This document shows positions 27,270 to 36,599 of a stretch of DNA of 64,000 nt, piece by piece (position 1 is the stretch's first letter; each line of letters starts with the position of its first letter). The stretch is from positions 62,057-126,056 of the forward strand of contig NZ_FAOO01000008.1 of the NCBI RefSeq assembly GCF_900070205.1, in the 5' to 3' direction. Origin of the DNA: Candidatus Thermokryptus mobilis (GTDB lineage: Bacteria; Bacteroidota; Ignavibacteria; Kryptoniales; Kryptoniaceae). The translations under genes and the position numbers were made by a program. Below the pieces are notes generated by a model that saw nothing but the letters and a program-made list of their open reading frames with translations, did no database searches and had not been told where the DNA came from.

Positions 27270-29716
27270 TTTATCAGGACCATTTTCTTTGCTATTAATG
27301 TTTTTTCAGCTCTGAGCACATAAAAGTAAACTCCGCTTGCGATATCCTTTGCGTCAAAGTGAAGCTGATATTGTCCGGGTTCGGTATGACCTGAGTATAA
27401 TGTTTTAACTTTTCGTCCGAGGACATCGTAAATTTCAACTGCAACCCAGCCAGGATTTGGGATTTCAAATGAAATCACAGTTGTGCTGTTAAATGGGTTT
27501 GGATAATTTTGATGAAGCACGAATTTCTTCGGGATGTTGGATTTGTCCTCCTGTATCAATGTTATTCCACCGGATTTAGTTGAAAGGACAAGCCCGGAGA
27601 TTCCAGTAGCCCAACCCTGCAAGCTATCAATGAAATCAATTGAGTATATATCAAGTGTAGAACCGATCGGTTGAAGATGCCAAGTTTTACCACCATCCTT
27701 TGAATAAAAGATTCGCCCCGATTCTCCAGCTATAAAGATGCGCAAGCTGTCAATGAACTTCGCATCTTTTATTCCCACGCCAAGGTTGCTTTCAAACCAG
27801 TTTAATATATTCCCAGCATAAACTTTTCCATCGCCCGATAGTAAAATTTTTCCTGATATATTTTCACGCCTGATCAGATTAAAATTTACAGGGGCAATTA
27901 AAATTGACGCTGTATCAGATCCAGTTACAGATAAAATTGAGCCGTTGCGCGCAAGGTAGAACGAGTTAGTGTCAAACATCGCTATATCATTTCCGTCAAG
28001 GGTTAGATGTATCCATGAGTTGCCGGCATCTCGTGTGAAATATATTCCTGAATCCGCAGTAAGTATAACGCCGTATTTTGAGCGGTTGAAGAATTCAATC
28101 CTTGTCAAGTTATTTGTTACAAATGGAATCTGGACCCATATCGTATCAGCAACCTTTGATTTATAAAGCAAACCCTGATAACCGACGACAAAAACGCTTG
28201 AGTCAGAAAACGCGATATCTTTGAAAGGAATTTGTTTTCCCATTGAAAATAACCGCCATGAATTACCGGCATCGGTTGTCATATAGATTGAACTTGTCTC
28301 TCCAATTATGTAACCGACTTTATCATCAAAAAATCTTACTTTGTGGAGTTTATTCCAGGTCTTAAAGTCAACTTTATTCCATATCTGTTTATATTCTTGT
28401 GGAAGAAAGGCACATAAAATTGTGCCTGTTATTTCTTTTTCGGTAAGTGAGTCAACGGTCAAAGTATTTGCATAGGCATTTACTTTTGTGTCAAGCTCAC
28501 GCCAGGAATATCCATCAAAGTAGTGAAGTTTAAGGAATCGCTCGTCAGCAATCCCAGACCCAACTTCTGTCCTGCTTAAAAATTCTTGAAGATATTCAAC
28601 CCTTAATTTTAATTTAAATCGTGCGTTCTGCGGGTGTGGTGTGATTTTATAAAATCTGCTGACAAATTTATCAGGCAAAACATAACTTGGAAGTGCTGGA
28701 GCGGTGCTATCGGGAAAAACTTCAACAGTCAAGCTATCAAGTCCAATTGCTTCATATAACCAAACGCTTGCGAGAAGTCGTCCGATTTTATCAACGAAAT
28801 GATAAACTGTATCTGTTTGAGTGATTTTCAAAGTAGCACGGTTTTCCTCACCAGGCCAGTAATTTGAAAGCCATTTGTAAAGGTAAAATTTTCTTGCGGT
28901 GATGAAATATTTCAACGCCTCAACTTGTTCCTCAAATTCCTGATTTGTCCCCCATTTGAATTCATCTTTATAAACATACTCTTTTATCAAATTTTTCAAT
29001 GAGTCAATATAAGGATACATCTTTGCTTCGGTAAATTCATAGCGCAAGAGAGAATCAATCTTTTGGTTAAACCTTGCACGCAAAATTGGGTTTTGGAAAA
29101 ATTTTGACTTCAGCGCATTATCCGGTCCTGTAGTATTTGGTGGATACCAATATGTGAAGTTATCATTTAAAAGGTCAAGCGGATATGGAAGATTGAAATC
29201 ACCATTTCTCCCAAATGTTAAATCATAATCCCACGGTATGATAAGCCATTTGTTTAAAACAGAGTCATGGTAAAGGTAATAATTCTTGTTATATGTGTCT
29301 CCGCTACTTGTGAGCGCATTGAGAACTAACCAATCTGTGACGCAATCACCGTAAAATAAACTGTCAACGAGGATGTGAAAGTTTTCGGTTGGTGTTGTGT
29401 TAATTTGATTTATCAATTGAATTAAATCAGAATAATTGCTATCGGCTGGAAATTGTTTCTCATAACATCTGTAATAATCCGTGGTATCTGTTGGGATGAA
29501 AAGGTCTCCACAATGTGTTGCATCATAGGGTTGATACATGGTCCCGCCACGGTTGAAACCATATTTTTCCGGCATAAGTTCAAATGTCTTATTTATCCTC
29601 TCAATGAAAAGATAAAGCCCGTAATTTTTATCGTTGATGTATATATTCACATAGTATGTTTCTGGCGTTACGGTGCCAAATCGTTTGTATAAATCCCAAA
29701 CGATTTTTTCCCTCAT
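27266..29716 (-). CDS. CotH-like / Ycf48-like secreted protein with C-terminal sorting domain (N-terminally truncated)
   Basis: An 816-residue frame. Residues 1-290 are the second half of a CotH kinase-like domain: MREKIVWDLYKRFG, YYVNIYINDKNYGLYLFIE and WLIIPWDYDLTFGRNGD are typical blocks. About 440-710 are Ycf48/BNR-like repeats (KVGYIIGETSSIYMTTDAG, GESGRIFYSKDGGKTW, LQGWATGISGLVLSTKSGG). The last 80 residues are a textbook type IX-style sorting domain (HQNYPNPFNSTTVISFEI, YDVLGRKVKTLYSG, IASGVYFYVLRA). A protein with this tail needs a signal peptide, but none exists, and the first half of CotH is missing. The preceding VTC gene is cut at the same point, so an internal deletion is likely. 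It may be non-functional. Confidence 0.8.
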   Translation of the reverse strand: MREKIVWDLYKRFGTVTPETYYVNIYINDKNYGLYLFIERINKTFELMPEKYGFNRGGTMYQPYDATHCGDLFIPTDTTDYYRCYEKQFPADSNYSDLIQLINQINTTPTENFHILVDSLFYGDCVTDWLVLNALTSSGDTYNKNYYLYHDSVLNKWLIIPWDYDLTFGRNGDFNLPYPLDLLNDNFTYWYPPNTTGPDNALKSKFFQNPILRARFNQKIDSLLRYEFTEAKMYPYIDSLKNLIKEYVYKDEFKWGTNQEFEEQVEALKYFITARKFYLYKWLSNYWPGEENRATLKITQTDTVYHFVDKIGRLLASVWLYEAIGLDSLTVEVFPDSTAPALPSYVLPDKFVSRFYKITPHPQNARFKLKLRVEYLQEFLSRTEVGSGIADERFLKLHYFDGYSWRELDTKVNAYANTLTVDSLTEKEITGTILCAFLPQEYKQIWNKVDFKTWNKLHKVRFFDDKVGYIIGETSSIYMTTDAGNSWRLFSMGKQIPFKDIAFSDSSVFVVGYQGLLYKSKVADTIWVQIPFVTNNLTRIEFFNRSKYGVILTADSGIYFTRDAGNSWIHLTLDGNDIAMFDTNSFYLARNGSILSVTGSDTASILIAPVNFNLIRRENISGKILLSGDGKVYAGNILNWFESNLGVGIKDAKFIDSLRIFIAGESGRIFYSKDGGKTWHLQPIGSTLDIYSIDFIDSLQGWATGISGLVLSTKSGGITLIQEDKSNIPKKFVLHQNYPNPFNSTTVISFEIPNPGWVAVEIYDVLGRKVKTLYSGHTEPGQYQLHFDAKDIASGVYFYVLRAEKTLIAKKMVLIK

Positions 29717-29907
29717 CTCTCAAGTCCCTCAACTTTGTCATTATAAAGGTCAAATTTAGATGTATCAAAATAAATGCTTCTGACTGTGTATTCAGGTAAG
29801 CAATCTTTTTCCATATGTATATCGGGCTCAGAAAAATTCAAAGTATATTCCCTGATCAAATCAATATCATCAATTTTAGCAAGGTATTTGTATTCAAATC
29901 TTGGCAT
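29713..29907 (-). pseudogene. VTC-domain protein fragment (polyphosphate polymerase-like), truncated
   Basis: A 64-residue frame that begins like a VTC domain: PRFEYKYLAKIDDIDLIREY, then YTVRSIYFDTSKFDLYNDK and VEGLER. Complete VTC proteins run for about 230 residues and continue directly with the basic K-x-R-x-R strand. Here a TGA comes right after GLER and the next gene's ATG overlaps it. No remnant of the rest of VTC is present in any frame, because the following DNA is already the middle of CotH. VTC, DUF4956 and CotH genes often sit together in bacteria, so a deletion spanning the end of VTC to the first part of cotH explains both truncations. It overlaps the HlyD gene by 14 bases. Confidence 0.75.
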
Positions 29908-30943
29908 TTTTAAAAGCCGACTTTAAAAAGTTTGTTATCATTTCCCTCAGTTTCATTTTCCCAAGCGAAACTGAACAGGTAATCATTGTCCCTGGTTTTA
30001 AAAGCGTTTTCCCATTTTTGAAAACCGCCGTGCAGAAAATAACTTGATGACCGTTTATAAATTTAACACTTTCCGAAATTTTTTCAACCTCACCATTAAG
30101 CGTTGGGTCTTCTACAACTTTCACTTTTTGTCCCAGTTTTATCTTCGGCATATCGCTTAAATCTATTGGAAATATAAACACCAGCTCAGATGTATCAGCA
30201 ATAGTTATGATCGTGTCCCGTGATAGCGTTCTATTTACTACGCCTGATATCGGTGAGATTATAACAAAATCTCTCAACCTTTTTTCAAGCATTTCTATTT
30301 CCTTTTGGAGCATTCTTATGTTTGCTTTAATTACTTTTACCTGCTCTTCCTTTGCTCCAGTTGAAACATTTTCAAGCTGTGCTTTTGCTATTTCTACATT
30401 TGTTTCATAGACCTTAAGCATCGTTTGAGCTATTTCAAATTCTTGAAGGGAGATCAAATTTTTTTCATAAAGAATTTTTGCCCTTTCAAAAATTTTTCTC
30501 TGTGATTCCGCTTGTTCCTTTGCCTGTTCATAGCGTTTAAGAGCTTCTTGCACCACCGCTGATTTCTCACCGGAAAGGTAAAGTTCAAGTGTTGCAACCT
30601 CAACATCAAGAAGACCTCTAAGTCGTGCGAGCTGATATTCAATTTCGCTTGAATAAAAAATTCCTATCGTATCCCCGGCTTTAACTATATCTGGAATAGC
30701 GTTTAAATTGAACTTAGCAAAATCTCCTCTTATAACCTGAGAGACGCTATAGGATTTTAAAGCACCATTTTTGTAATCATGCAAGCTTGCTATAAGTTCC
30801 CCGTCCGCACCTCTTGATAAAATCCACTCCCTGACAGGGTATAACCTACCTGTAAACTTAAGCGTGCTTTCAAACTCAACGGGTAAAAAAATTATAACTG
30901 CAAAAATTAAGATAAGTAAAAGCACCGTTGACTTTGGATTCAT
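29894..30943 (-). CDS. HlyD-type periplasmic adaptor (membrane fusion) protein
   Basis: A 349-residue protein with an N-terminal membrane anchor (TVLLLILIFAVIIFLPVEF). A split lipoyl/barrel-sandwich domain surrounds a long coiled-coil hairpin (about residues 100-215, many Glu/Gln/Arg heptads). The second lipoyl half is FVIISPISGVVNRTLSRDTIITIAD and the beta-barrel follows (ELVFIFPIDLSDMPKIKLGQ). Such proteins bridge inner-membrane transporters or synthases to outer-membrane channels. It starts at ATG 30943, overlapping the GT-C gene by four bases, inside the polysaccharide operon, where it may take the role of a periplasmic conduit. Confidence 0.85.
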   Translation of the reverse strand: MNPKSTVLLLILIFAVIIFLPVEFESTLKFTGRLYPVREWILSRGADGELIASLHDYKNGALKSYSVSQVIRGDFAKFNLNAIPDIVKAGDTIGIFYSSEIEYQLARLRGLLDVEVATLELYLSGEKSAVVQEALKRYEQAKEQAESQRKIFERAKILYEKNLISLQEFEIAQTMLKVYETNVEIAKAQLENVSTGAKEEQVKVIKANIRMLQKEIEMLEKRLRDFVIISPISGVVNRTLSRDTIITIADTSELVFIFPIDLSDMPKIKLGQKVKVVEDPTLNGEVEKISESVKFINGHQVIFCTAVFKNGKTLLKPGTMITCSVSLGKMKLREMITNFLKSAFKNAKI

Positions 30944-32514
30944 CCTTTCACAAATATTTTAAATTTACCTTGTGATTTAAAGACCCTCCACTTCTCGGAG
31001 CTGAAGATGAGTTCAAGTCCTTCTTTGCCTTTATGAAATATATTTCCATTTTTTACATTTATTATATCGCGTGCGCCCTCAAATCTATCTGGGTTATAGA
31101 CAACTATATAATCGGCATAAACCTCGGGAGTTTGAACTACGGAGTAAAATTCATATTGATACGGAAGTATGAAGTTTTTCGGATCTCCATAAAATGCGAC
31201 GACAGGATAACCGTTTGAATCATCTATTATAATTGTTTCATCTGGTTTAGCTACTTGCTTCAAGAATTGGGCGCATTCAATGTCTTCTTTGAATGTTTCG
31301 TTGGTTTTTCCTTCAATGAGTGCTTTGATGAATAAATTTTCCTCTGGATAGATTGAATTGTAAAGTTTTTTGAAGCCAGTGTAGATTGAGAAAGCGAGTA
31401 AAATTATATAAACAGTTATCGCCAAGTTGTGTTTTTTAACCAAGCCCTCAGAGATTGCGTACATCAATCCGATAAATGAGATTAAGATAAAGGATGCAAA
31501 GAAATCAATTGTCATCATGGATAGCCCGAAATATGATGAGATTATCAATCCGAAAGCGGGGGCAAGCAAAGCGAAGGTATAAAACGGCTTCTTCCTAAAA
31601 ATAAAGAGGATATAAAAAAACATCGGTGAAAGTAGAAGTATATTTTTTGCTACCTCAATGAAGTCCTTGAATATATTTGATTTCAGTTCAAGTAGATATG
31701 GGTTAAGTAGCGCATATGTTTTCAATGTCCTAAAATATGCGTAGGGGCTCTCAAGGAAGTTAAAGGGGTTTGATGTGAAAATCCAGTTGAGATAAACCCA
31801 AGACACAAATGCCAATGTCGGAGGGACAAATAGCATAAGGTAAATTGCAAAGGTTTTTCGGAAAAATGTTTTTCTATAAGCTGGGAGTTCTTTTATGAGT
31901 TTGAAAAATTCAGAAAATTTTACCTCGCGCCCAATGGTTGTTTCAATTGATAAGAGTACCGTTGCGAAAAAAAGCGTTGGGAGTATGAAAATTATCTCAT
32001 ACCTTATCAAAACTATTAAACCAAGCAAAACCCCGGAAAGGGCAAGGTAAAAGCTTATCGGTTTTGAGTAGTATTCAAAGATTAAAGTATAAAATGCAAC
32101 AATGGAGGTTAAATATAGATGGATGCTACTTCCTGATGAGCCAGCGTAAAGCAAAAGAGGGTTCAAAGTAAGTGATAGGAATAGCAAGACAAATAGTATT
32201 GGTTTATGTTGCTTTTTGAGAAGGCGATATGTGATAAAGATTACAAAAGCAGACATTCCAAGTGATGAAGCTAGAAATGGTGACGCAAGAGGTGCAAATG
32301 GAATAAATGGGAAAATTGCATAAAACGGCAAAGGCGGATAAATTAACCCTGTGTTTTCAAGGCGTGGTGGATTTCCTTTAAGTGCGAGTAAACCTTTCTC
32401 TATCAAGAAAATGCCCTCAGGGTGTTTATATCCATTTGATGAAGCTAAAAGCCCAATTAACAGATAAAAGTAGAAAGTAAGCAATCCCAAGATTACGAGC
32501 TTAATATATTTCAT
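30940..32514 (-). CDS. Polytopic membrane protein, GT-C (ArnT/PMT-like) glycosyltransferase
   Basis: A 524-residue protein with about ten to twelve transmembrane helices in the first 400 residues, then a soluble C-terminal domain of about 120 residues that reads like the periplasmic part of GT-C enzymes (ECAQFLKQVAKPDETIIIDD, YADYIVVYNPDRFEG). The first large loop has an acidic residue in YKHPEGIFLIEKGL, the position where GT-C enzymes keep the catalytic acid. Such enzymes use polyprenyl-phosphate sugars as donors. It overlaps both neighbours by four bases (ATGA). In this operon it may modify the growing polysaccharide or a lipid-linked acceptor. Family confidence is moderate; the donor is unknown. 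Confidence 0.65.
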   Translation of the reverse strand: MKYIKLVILGLLTFYFYLLIGLLASSNGYKHPEGIFLIEKGLLALKGNPPRLENTGLIYPPLPFYAIFPFIPFAPLASPFLASSLGMSAFVIFITYRLLKKQHKPILFVLLFLSLTLNPLLLYAGSSGSSIHLYLTSIVAFYTLIFEYYSKPISFYLALSGVLLGLIVLIRYEIIFILPTLFFATVLLSIETTIGREVKFSEFFKLIKELPAYRKTFFRKTFAIYLMLFVPPTLAFVSWVYLNWIFTSNPFNFLESPYAYFRTLKTYALLNPYLLELKSNIFKDFIEVAKNILLLSPMFFYILFIFRKKPFYTFALLAPAFGLIISSYFGLSMMTIDFFASFILISFIGLMYAISEGLVKKHNLAITVYIILLAFSIYTGFKKLYNSIYPEENLFIKALIEGKTNETFKEDIECAQFLKQVAKPDETIIIDDSNGYPVVAFYGDPKNFILPYQYEFYSVVQTPEVYADYIVVYNPDRFEGARDIINVKNGNIFHKGKEGLELIFSSEKWRVFKSQGKFKIFVKG

Positions 32515-34373
32515 CTCGGTTTGTGATGTTCTGTTTTTAAAAACTCACTTATCCCGTGTTCTGTTTTTTCCCAGTAAAAGGGATTAGAAATCAACTGCCA
32601 AAGTGCTTTATAAGCTGCAATTGAATGGAGTATCCAGTATAATGGATTTAGAAGTGCGAAAGGTAAGAGTGTGTATAATTTTCGCCTGAAGACGGACATC
32701 ATATTCATATAAATCACGATTCCATTTCCAAATAAGAGATTGAAGATTGAAACATACATAACCCAATCGGGGAAAAATTCTTTTATTATTTCAGATTTTG
32801 TCAAAAGCCAGATTATGAAAACGATCCAAAGTATTGGGTTTGCAAGAAATGTAAAAGGTGTTCCGCCAATGAAGAGTTGAAGTCCGAGAAATCCTTTTAA
32901 TCCAGATTTTTTTATGAACTCAATTGGATGTCTCATATGGACGAGATAGCTTTGCATATAGCCCTTGATCCAGCGTGAGCGTTGTCTTATCCAGTTTTTT
33001 ATCGCTTTGTTTGCTTCTTCGTAAGTCGTGGAGGTAAGTATTGCAACTTTATAGCCCTTGGCGTAAGCTCTTAAACCGAGGTCTGCGTCTTCGGTGACAT
33101 TAAATGGGTCCCAGCCGGCAAGTTCTTCAAGTTTATCTTTTTTGAAATGATTACTCGTCCCACCAAGCGGAATCGGTAGCCCGAGGCGGTCAAGTCCAGG
33201 AAGCATATAATCAAACCAATATGAATATTCAAGTGTAAACATCCTTGTCAGTAGATTTTCTTCAGCGTTGTAATAGTTAAGAGCGCATTGGATGCAGATG
33301 TATTCATCAGGTAATTTCTGAAAAAGTATGATAGCTTTTTTGAGTTGATCAACCTCTGGTATATCCTCAGCGTCATATATCGTGAGATATTCGCCCCTTG
33401 CAAAGAGCAGACCGTAATCGCACGCCTTTGGTTTCGTTTTTGGCTCCCCATATGGGACAACAAGGGGTTCAAATACCGTTGGGAGGTCAATTTCTCTTAT
33501 AGCATTTATCGTTTCAAAGTCATCCTCCTCAAGTAGAAGTTTGACATCAAGTTTAAATTTCGGATAGTCAAGCCGTGAAATGTTTTCAACAAGTTTTTTT
33601 ATCACCTTTGGTTCTTTATAAACCGGGAGAAGGACTGTGTATATAGGAAGTTCTTCATCAGTAAGTTTTTTTAATTCTTCTTCGGTTACGGTTTCATGGA
33701 GTTCATATCTTGCGCCGACAATTGTCAATGTAAATTTAAAAAGTATCGTTAACAGATAGAGTAGTCCAATTATTATGTTGATTAGAATAATTGCATCAGT
33801 AGGATTAAAGGAGAAATAGGCAAGGTAGGCGGTTATAATTACAAGTATAATTGCTATTTGTCTCGGTGTGAATGTTAAAACAGCCGACCTATCCGGGTCA
33901 TTCCAAAGCAGATTATAAATTGCTATTCGGCAGAATGGGGGTCCAAGGTATTTATGCAAAACCCAAACAATATCAACATCAATTGCGAAAATTATATCAA
34001 CTTCCGTCTTGAAAATTCTTTTTGCCATTTCTATAAATTCAATATCCGTGGGGTCACACATCGCAACGATAACTTTTCCGTTTTCTTTTCTCAGTGGCAC
34101 CCCAAGATATTGCTCCATAACAAGCATATTAAGGTAGGAAATGATTTTCGGGTCAACCCTTTCTTTTTTTATATCAACGATTTTGTATCCAAGTCCCTCA
34201 ACCGCTTCAGTCCATTTCTTCCTACTTACGAAACCAAATGTAAGGCATATTTTTGCAAATGACCAGCCGGTTTCGTTTTTGAACTTTTTAATTTCATCCA
34301 TCTCCCTTTCGCTTAAAATTCCCCTCTCAATTAAAATTTCACGAACGGAATATCTGCCGATTTCTGGAAGCAT
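32511..34373 (-). CDS. MshEN-GT2 fusion: processive family-2 glycosyltransferase with N-terminal GspE/MshE-N domain
   Basis: About 620 residues. Positions 1-145 match the T2SSE N-terminal (MshEN) domain: VREILIERGILSEREMDEI, a second half-repeat FAKICLTFGFVSRKKW, and VPLRKENGKVIVAMCDPTD. Two to three transmembrane helices follow (about 170-222). Positions 245-480 are a GT2 domain of cellulose-synthase type: YTVLLPVYKEP, the acidic pair YDAEDIP, the acceptor-site GGTSNHF, the base in VTEDADLGLR and QRSRW for glucan binding. Further membrane helices end the protein. NfrB-type enzymes carry GT2 and MshEN in the opposite order. The Arg/Leu/Gly residues that bind c-di-GMP in MshEN are largely changed here (SVREIL, SFAKIC). 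The ATG at 34373 shares one base with the upstream stop. Confidence 0.88.
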   Translation of the reverse strand: MLPEIGRYSVREILIERGILSEREMDEIKKFKNETGWSFAKICLTFGFVSRKKWTEAVEGLGYKIVDIKKERVDPKIISYLNMLVMEQYLGVPLRKENGKVIVAMCDPTDIEFIEMAKRIFKTEVDIIFAIDVDIVWVLHKYLGPPFCRIAIYNLLWNDPDRSAVLTFTPRQIAIILVIITAYLAYFSFNPTDAIILINIIIGLLYLLTILFKFTLTIVGARYELHETVTEEELKKLTDEELPIYTVLLPVYKEPKVIKKLVENISRLDYPKFKLDVKLLLEEDDFETINAIREIDLPTVFEPLVVPYGEPKTKPKACDYGLLFARGEYLTIYDAEDIPEVDQLKKAIILFQKLPDEYICIQCALNYYNAEENLLTRMFTLEYSYWFDYMLPGLDRLGLPIPLGGTSNHFKKDKLEELAGWDPFNVTEDADLGLRAYAKGYKVAILTSTTYEEANKAIKNWIRQRSRWIKGYMQSYLVHMRHPIEFIKKSGLKGFLGLQLFIGGTPFTFLANPILWIVFIIWLLTKSEIIKEFFPDWVMYVSIFNLLFGNGIVIYMNMMSVFRRKLYTLLPFALLNPLYWILHSIAAYKALWQLISNPFYWEKTEHGISEFLKTEHHKPR

Positions 34374-36361
34374 CACCGCTGTGTTACCTTAGATGCATGT
34401 TTTTGCCCTCTGAAAAATATGTATGTCAGAAGCGATAAGAATAAAAACCAAACAAAAATTATCAAAAACACCTTATACTGGTTAAAATAGTCAAGAAATG
34501 TTTTTTCGCCAGGATAATTTACTTTCAAAAGTCCAGATTCAACTTTGAAGAAGTGCACCTTATCTGTCCAGTCAATGATGCCAACATTTCCTTCTATAGT
34601 TATGAACCTTCTCTCAATCGCATCGGTGATTTTTAAAATAAGGGGGTCGCTATTTTTCCCGATGCCTGTTAAAATAAGAACTGGTCTTGAAGCATCGCTA
34701 TAAAAAACCTGACAAACACCAATTGAAGATGTATCATATAGGGCATATAGGGTTTTCTTTGTTGATGCGCTAATTATTTTGAAATCGTTTTTAGGTTTGA
34801 TGATGACATTGCTGAATTTGTTGAATATGTCGTCGCTGGGCTCAACAACCGCTATTAAGTTGTAGTTTTTTAGGATATCATCTGTGACATCAGAGGTGGT
34901 AATTATTTTTGGGAAGAAATTAAAATTTTTAACTTCTGAATTCACAAGGTGGATTATTTGGGCAAGTGCTTTTAATTTTTGAACGCTCATATTTTTGCTT
35001 ATCGCACAGATTGTCTCCCCTGTCGTAAACATCTCCGGAAAGAATAAAAGGTCAAGTTCATTCGGTCTATAAATGTCCTTCACCTCAATGTATGAATCCA
35101 AATCGTTGATCGCATAGAAAAAGTTTGAAATTTTGTTGTGGCAGTCCTCTGTGCTTGGATAGAAAATAAACTCTATGGAAAGTGTGTTCAATTTAAGGAG
35201 TGAAAATCTATTTATTGAGAAGGTATAAATGATTTTTCCCTCTTCCCCAAGTTTTTTACTGTCAATTAAAAGACCGTTAAAATACACATTCATATAAGCC
35301 CTTCCGGTTTTTTCATAAACCGGTGAGTATGTAGCAAGGATATTAACATTAATTTTATCCGGTGAGAAACCAAGTTTTGAAAGCGTAAAAGAGAAATTGC
35401 TTCTTAAAGAACCGATGCCTTCAACTTTACCTGTTGAAAATCCAAGTTCTTTGAAGGAAACCTTGAATGGCGGTATCGGTGTAGGTGATTGTTCTAATGG
35501 TTTTGCTTCTCTTATGAGAAGGAAAGAATTAAATGATGTTTTCAATATGTCGGTGTTTAAAAAGGTTTGAATTGCCTTTCGCAAACCCTCTTCACTTAAG
35601 CCGGTTATGATTAAACCTCTGTTATGATAAAGATAAAGTAGCCCATCTGTTTTTAGAAATTTACCTTGTATGGATTTATATTCGTCTGGGATTTTTTCAA
35701 ATGTTGAGATGGCTATAAATTGCGCCTTATTGGGTAAGGTTTCAAATGTAGCGAAATTAATCGTTTTTATCCCTGTGATCTTTCTTATGAAAGAGTAAAC
35801 CCAGATGAGTCCCTCAATTTCGGTATTTGAAAGTGAAGATGGGAAAGCAAAATATAACCCGTCTGTGAGATTTGAAATAAAAGAATAAATTTTAAATTCG
35901 TTCTTTTTGCGAGGGATATGCTCAATGTTGATGAACGAACTTTTTAAAATTTTCAGCCACAGCCCGCCAGTTTGGATGTCCCTGCATCTGTCCTCACTTA
36001 TGTAAAGTGATGCTCTTATGTCAATTTTAAGATACTCGGAAAAACCAAGCTCAAACTTTTTAAGTGGAACTATGATTTCATTTTCGGCTTTTGAAATCCT
36101 AAAACTCGTCGCTGGTTTATCCCAAATGTAAATTGTTAGGAATGATTGGCTTAAATTTAAAATCGGGGACGATTCAATTTTAAGAACGATGTAACTTCTT
36201 GATGAGTCAATATCAGTTCCAATTTTTAAAAAGTAAGTTGCAGAGGGAGTCGGACCATAAAGTGTGAAATCGTCATAACCAAATTCTGAAAATGTTATTA
36301 ACTCTGCTAAAGAAAAATTCAAGATTAGGAGATTTAAAAGTAAAAGCAGAGGTTTTTTCAT
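34373..36361 (-). CDS. BcsB-like cellulose synthase regulatory/periplasmic subunit
   Basis: About 662 residues: signal peptide (MKKPLLLLLNLLILNFSLA), a large periplasmic part and one C-terminal transmembrane anchor (VFLIIFVWFLFLSLLTYIFF). Two repeats of a carbohydrate-binding-like plus flavodoxin-like unit are visible, each with the BcsB-type cysteine/aromatic signature: YISEDRCRDIQTGGLWLKI and STEDCHNKISNFFYAINDL. Flavodoxin-like parts read FATFETLPNKAQFIAIST and IITGLSEEGLRKAIQTFL. BcsB guides cellulose through the periplasm and activates BcsA through its tail helix. It is the first gene of the operon and directly precedes the GT2 gene. The ATG at 36361 is chosen as the start of the signal peptide. 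Confidence 0.8.
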   Translation of the reverse strand: MKKPLLLLLNLLILNFSLAELITFSEFGYDDFTLYGPTPSATYFLKIGTDIDSSRSYIVLKIESSPILNLSQSFLTIYIWDKPATSFRISKAENEIIVPLKKFELGFSEYLKIDIRASLYISEDRCRDIQTGGLWLKILKSSFINIEHIPRKKNEFKIYSFISNLTDGLYFAFPSSLSNTEIEGLIWVYSFIRKITGIKTINFATFETLPNKAQFIAISTFEKIPDEYKSIQGKFLKTDGLLYLYHNRGLIITGLSEEGLRKAIQTFLNTDILKTSFNSFLLIREAKPLEQSPTPIPPFKVSFKELGFSTGKVEGIGSLRSNFSFTLSKLGFSPDKINVNILATYSPVYEKTGRAYMNVYFNGLLIDSKKLGEEGKIIYTFSINRFSLLKLNTLSIEFIFYPSTEDCHNKISNFFYAINDLDSYIEVKDIYRPNELDLLFFPEMFTTGETICAISKNMSVQKLKALAQIIHLVNSEVKNFNFFPKIITTSDVTDDILKNYNLIAVVEPSDDIFNKFSNVIIKPKNDFKIISASTKKTLYALYDTSSIGVCQVFYSDASRPVLILTGIGKNSDPLILKITDAIERRFITIEGNVGIIDWTDKVHFFKVESGLLKVNYPGEKTFLDYFNQYKVFLIIFVWFLFLSLLTYIFFRGQKHASKVTQR

Positions 36362-36540
36362 TCTCAAAATTTTTATGTTTTCCGAAGAGCGAAGTTTGTT
36401 TGAAACCACCTTTTTTCAAAAATAAAAAAAATGTTTAAAAATCAATGGCTAAACATGTCCATTAAAGGATTTTAATCTTGCATTAATTAATTTTGAGGAT
36501 TCTTTTCCCTTTCCAATTATTGAAAAAGGGGTTAGAGTGC

Positions 36541-36569
36541 TTGAAAATTTAGCGTTCTGTTTTTATATT
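36541..36569 (+). promoter_or_regulatory. Candidate sigma-70 promoter for the MuiA/DUF4139 gene
   Basis: TTGAAA (36541-36546), 17-base spacer and TATATT (36564-36569), about 30 bases before the ATG at 36600. It lies inside the longest possible extension of that frame, which supports the later start. This is the best promoter match seen in the window. Confidence 0.55.
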
Positions 36570-36599
36570 TTGGATAGTTTAGTAAATCAAGCCAGATTA

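Noticed and set aside
36500..36535. Imperfect inverted repeat CCCTTTCCAATTATTGAAAAAGGG
   Set aside because: Several mismatches and no T-run; insufficient as a terminator or operator.
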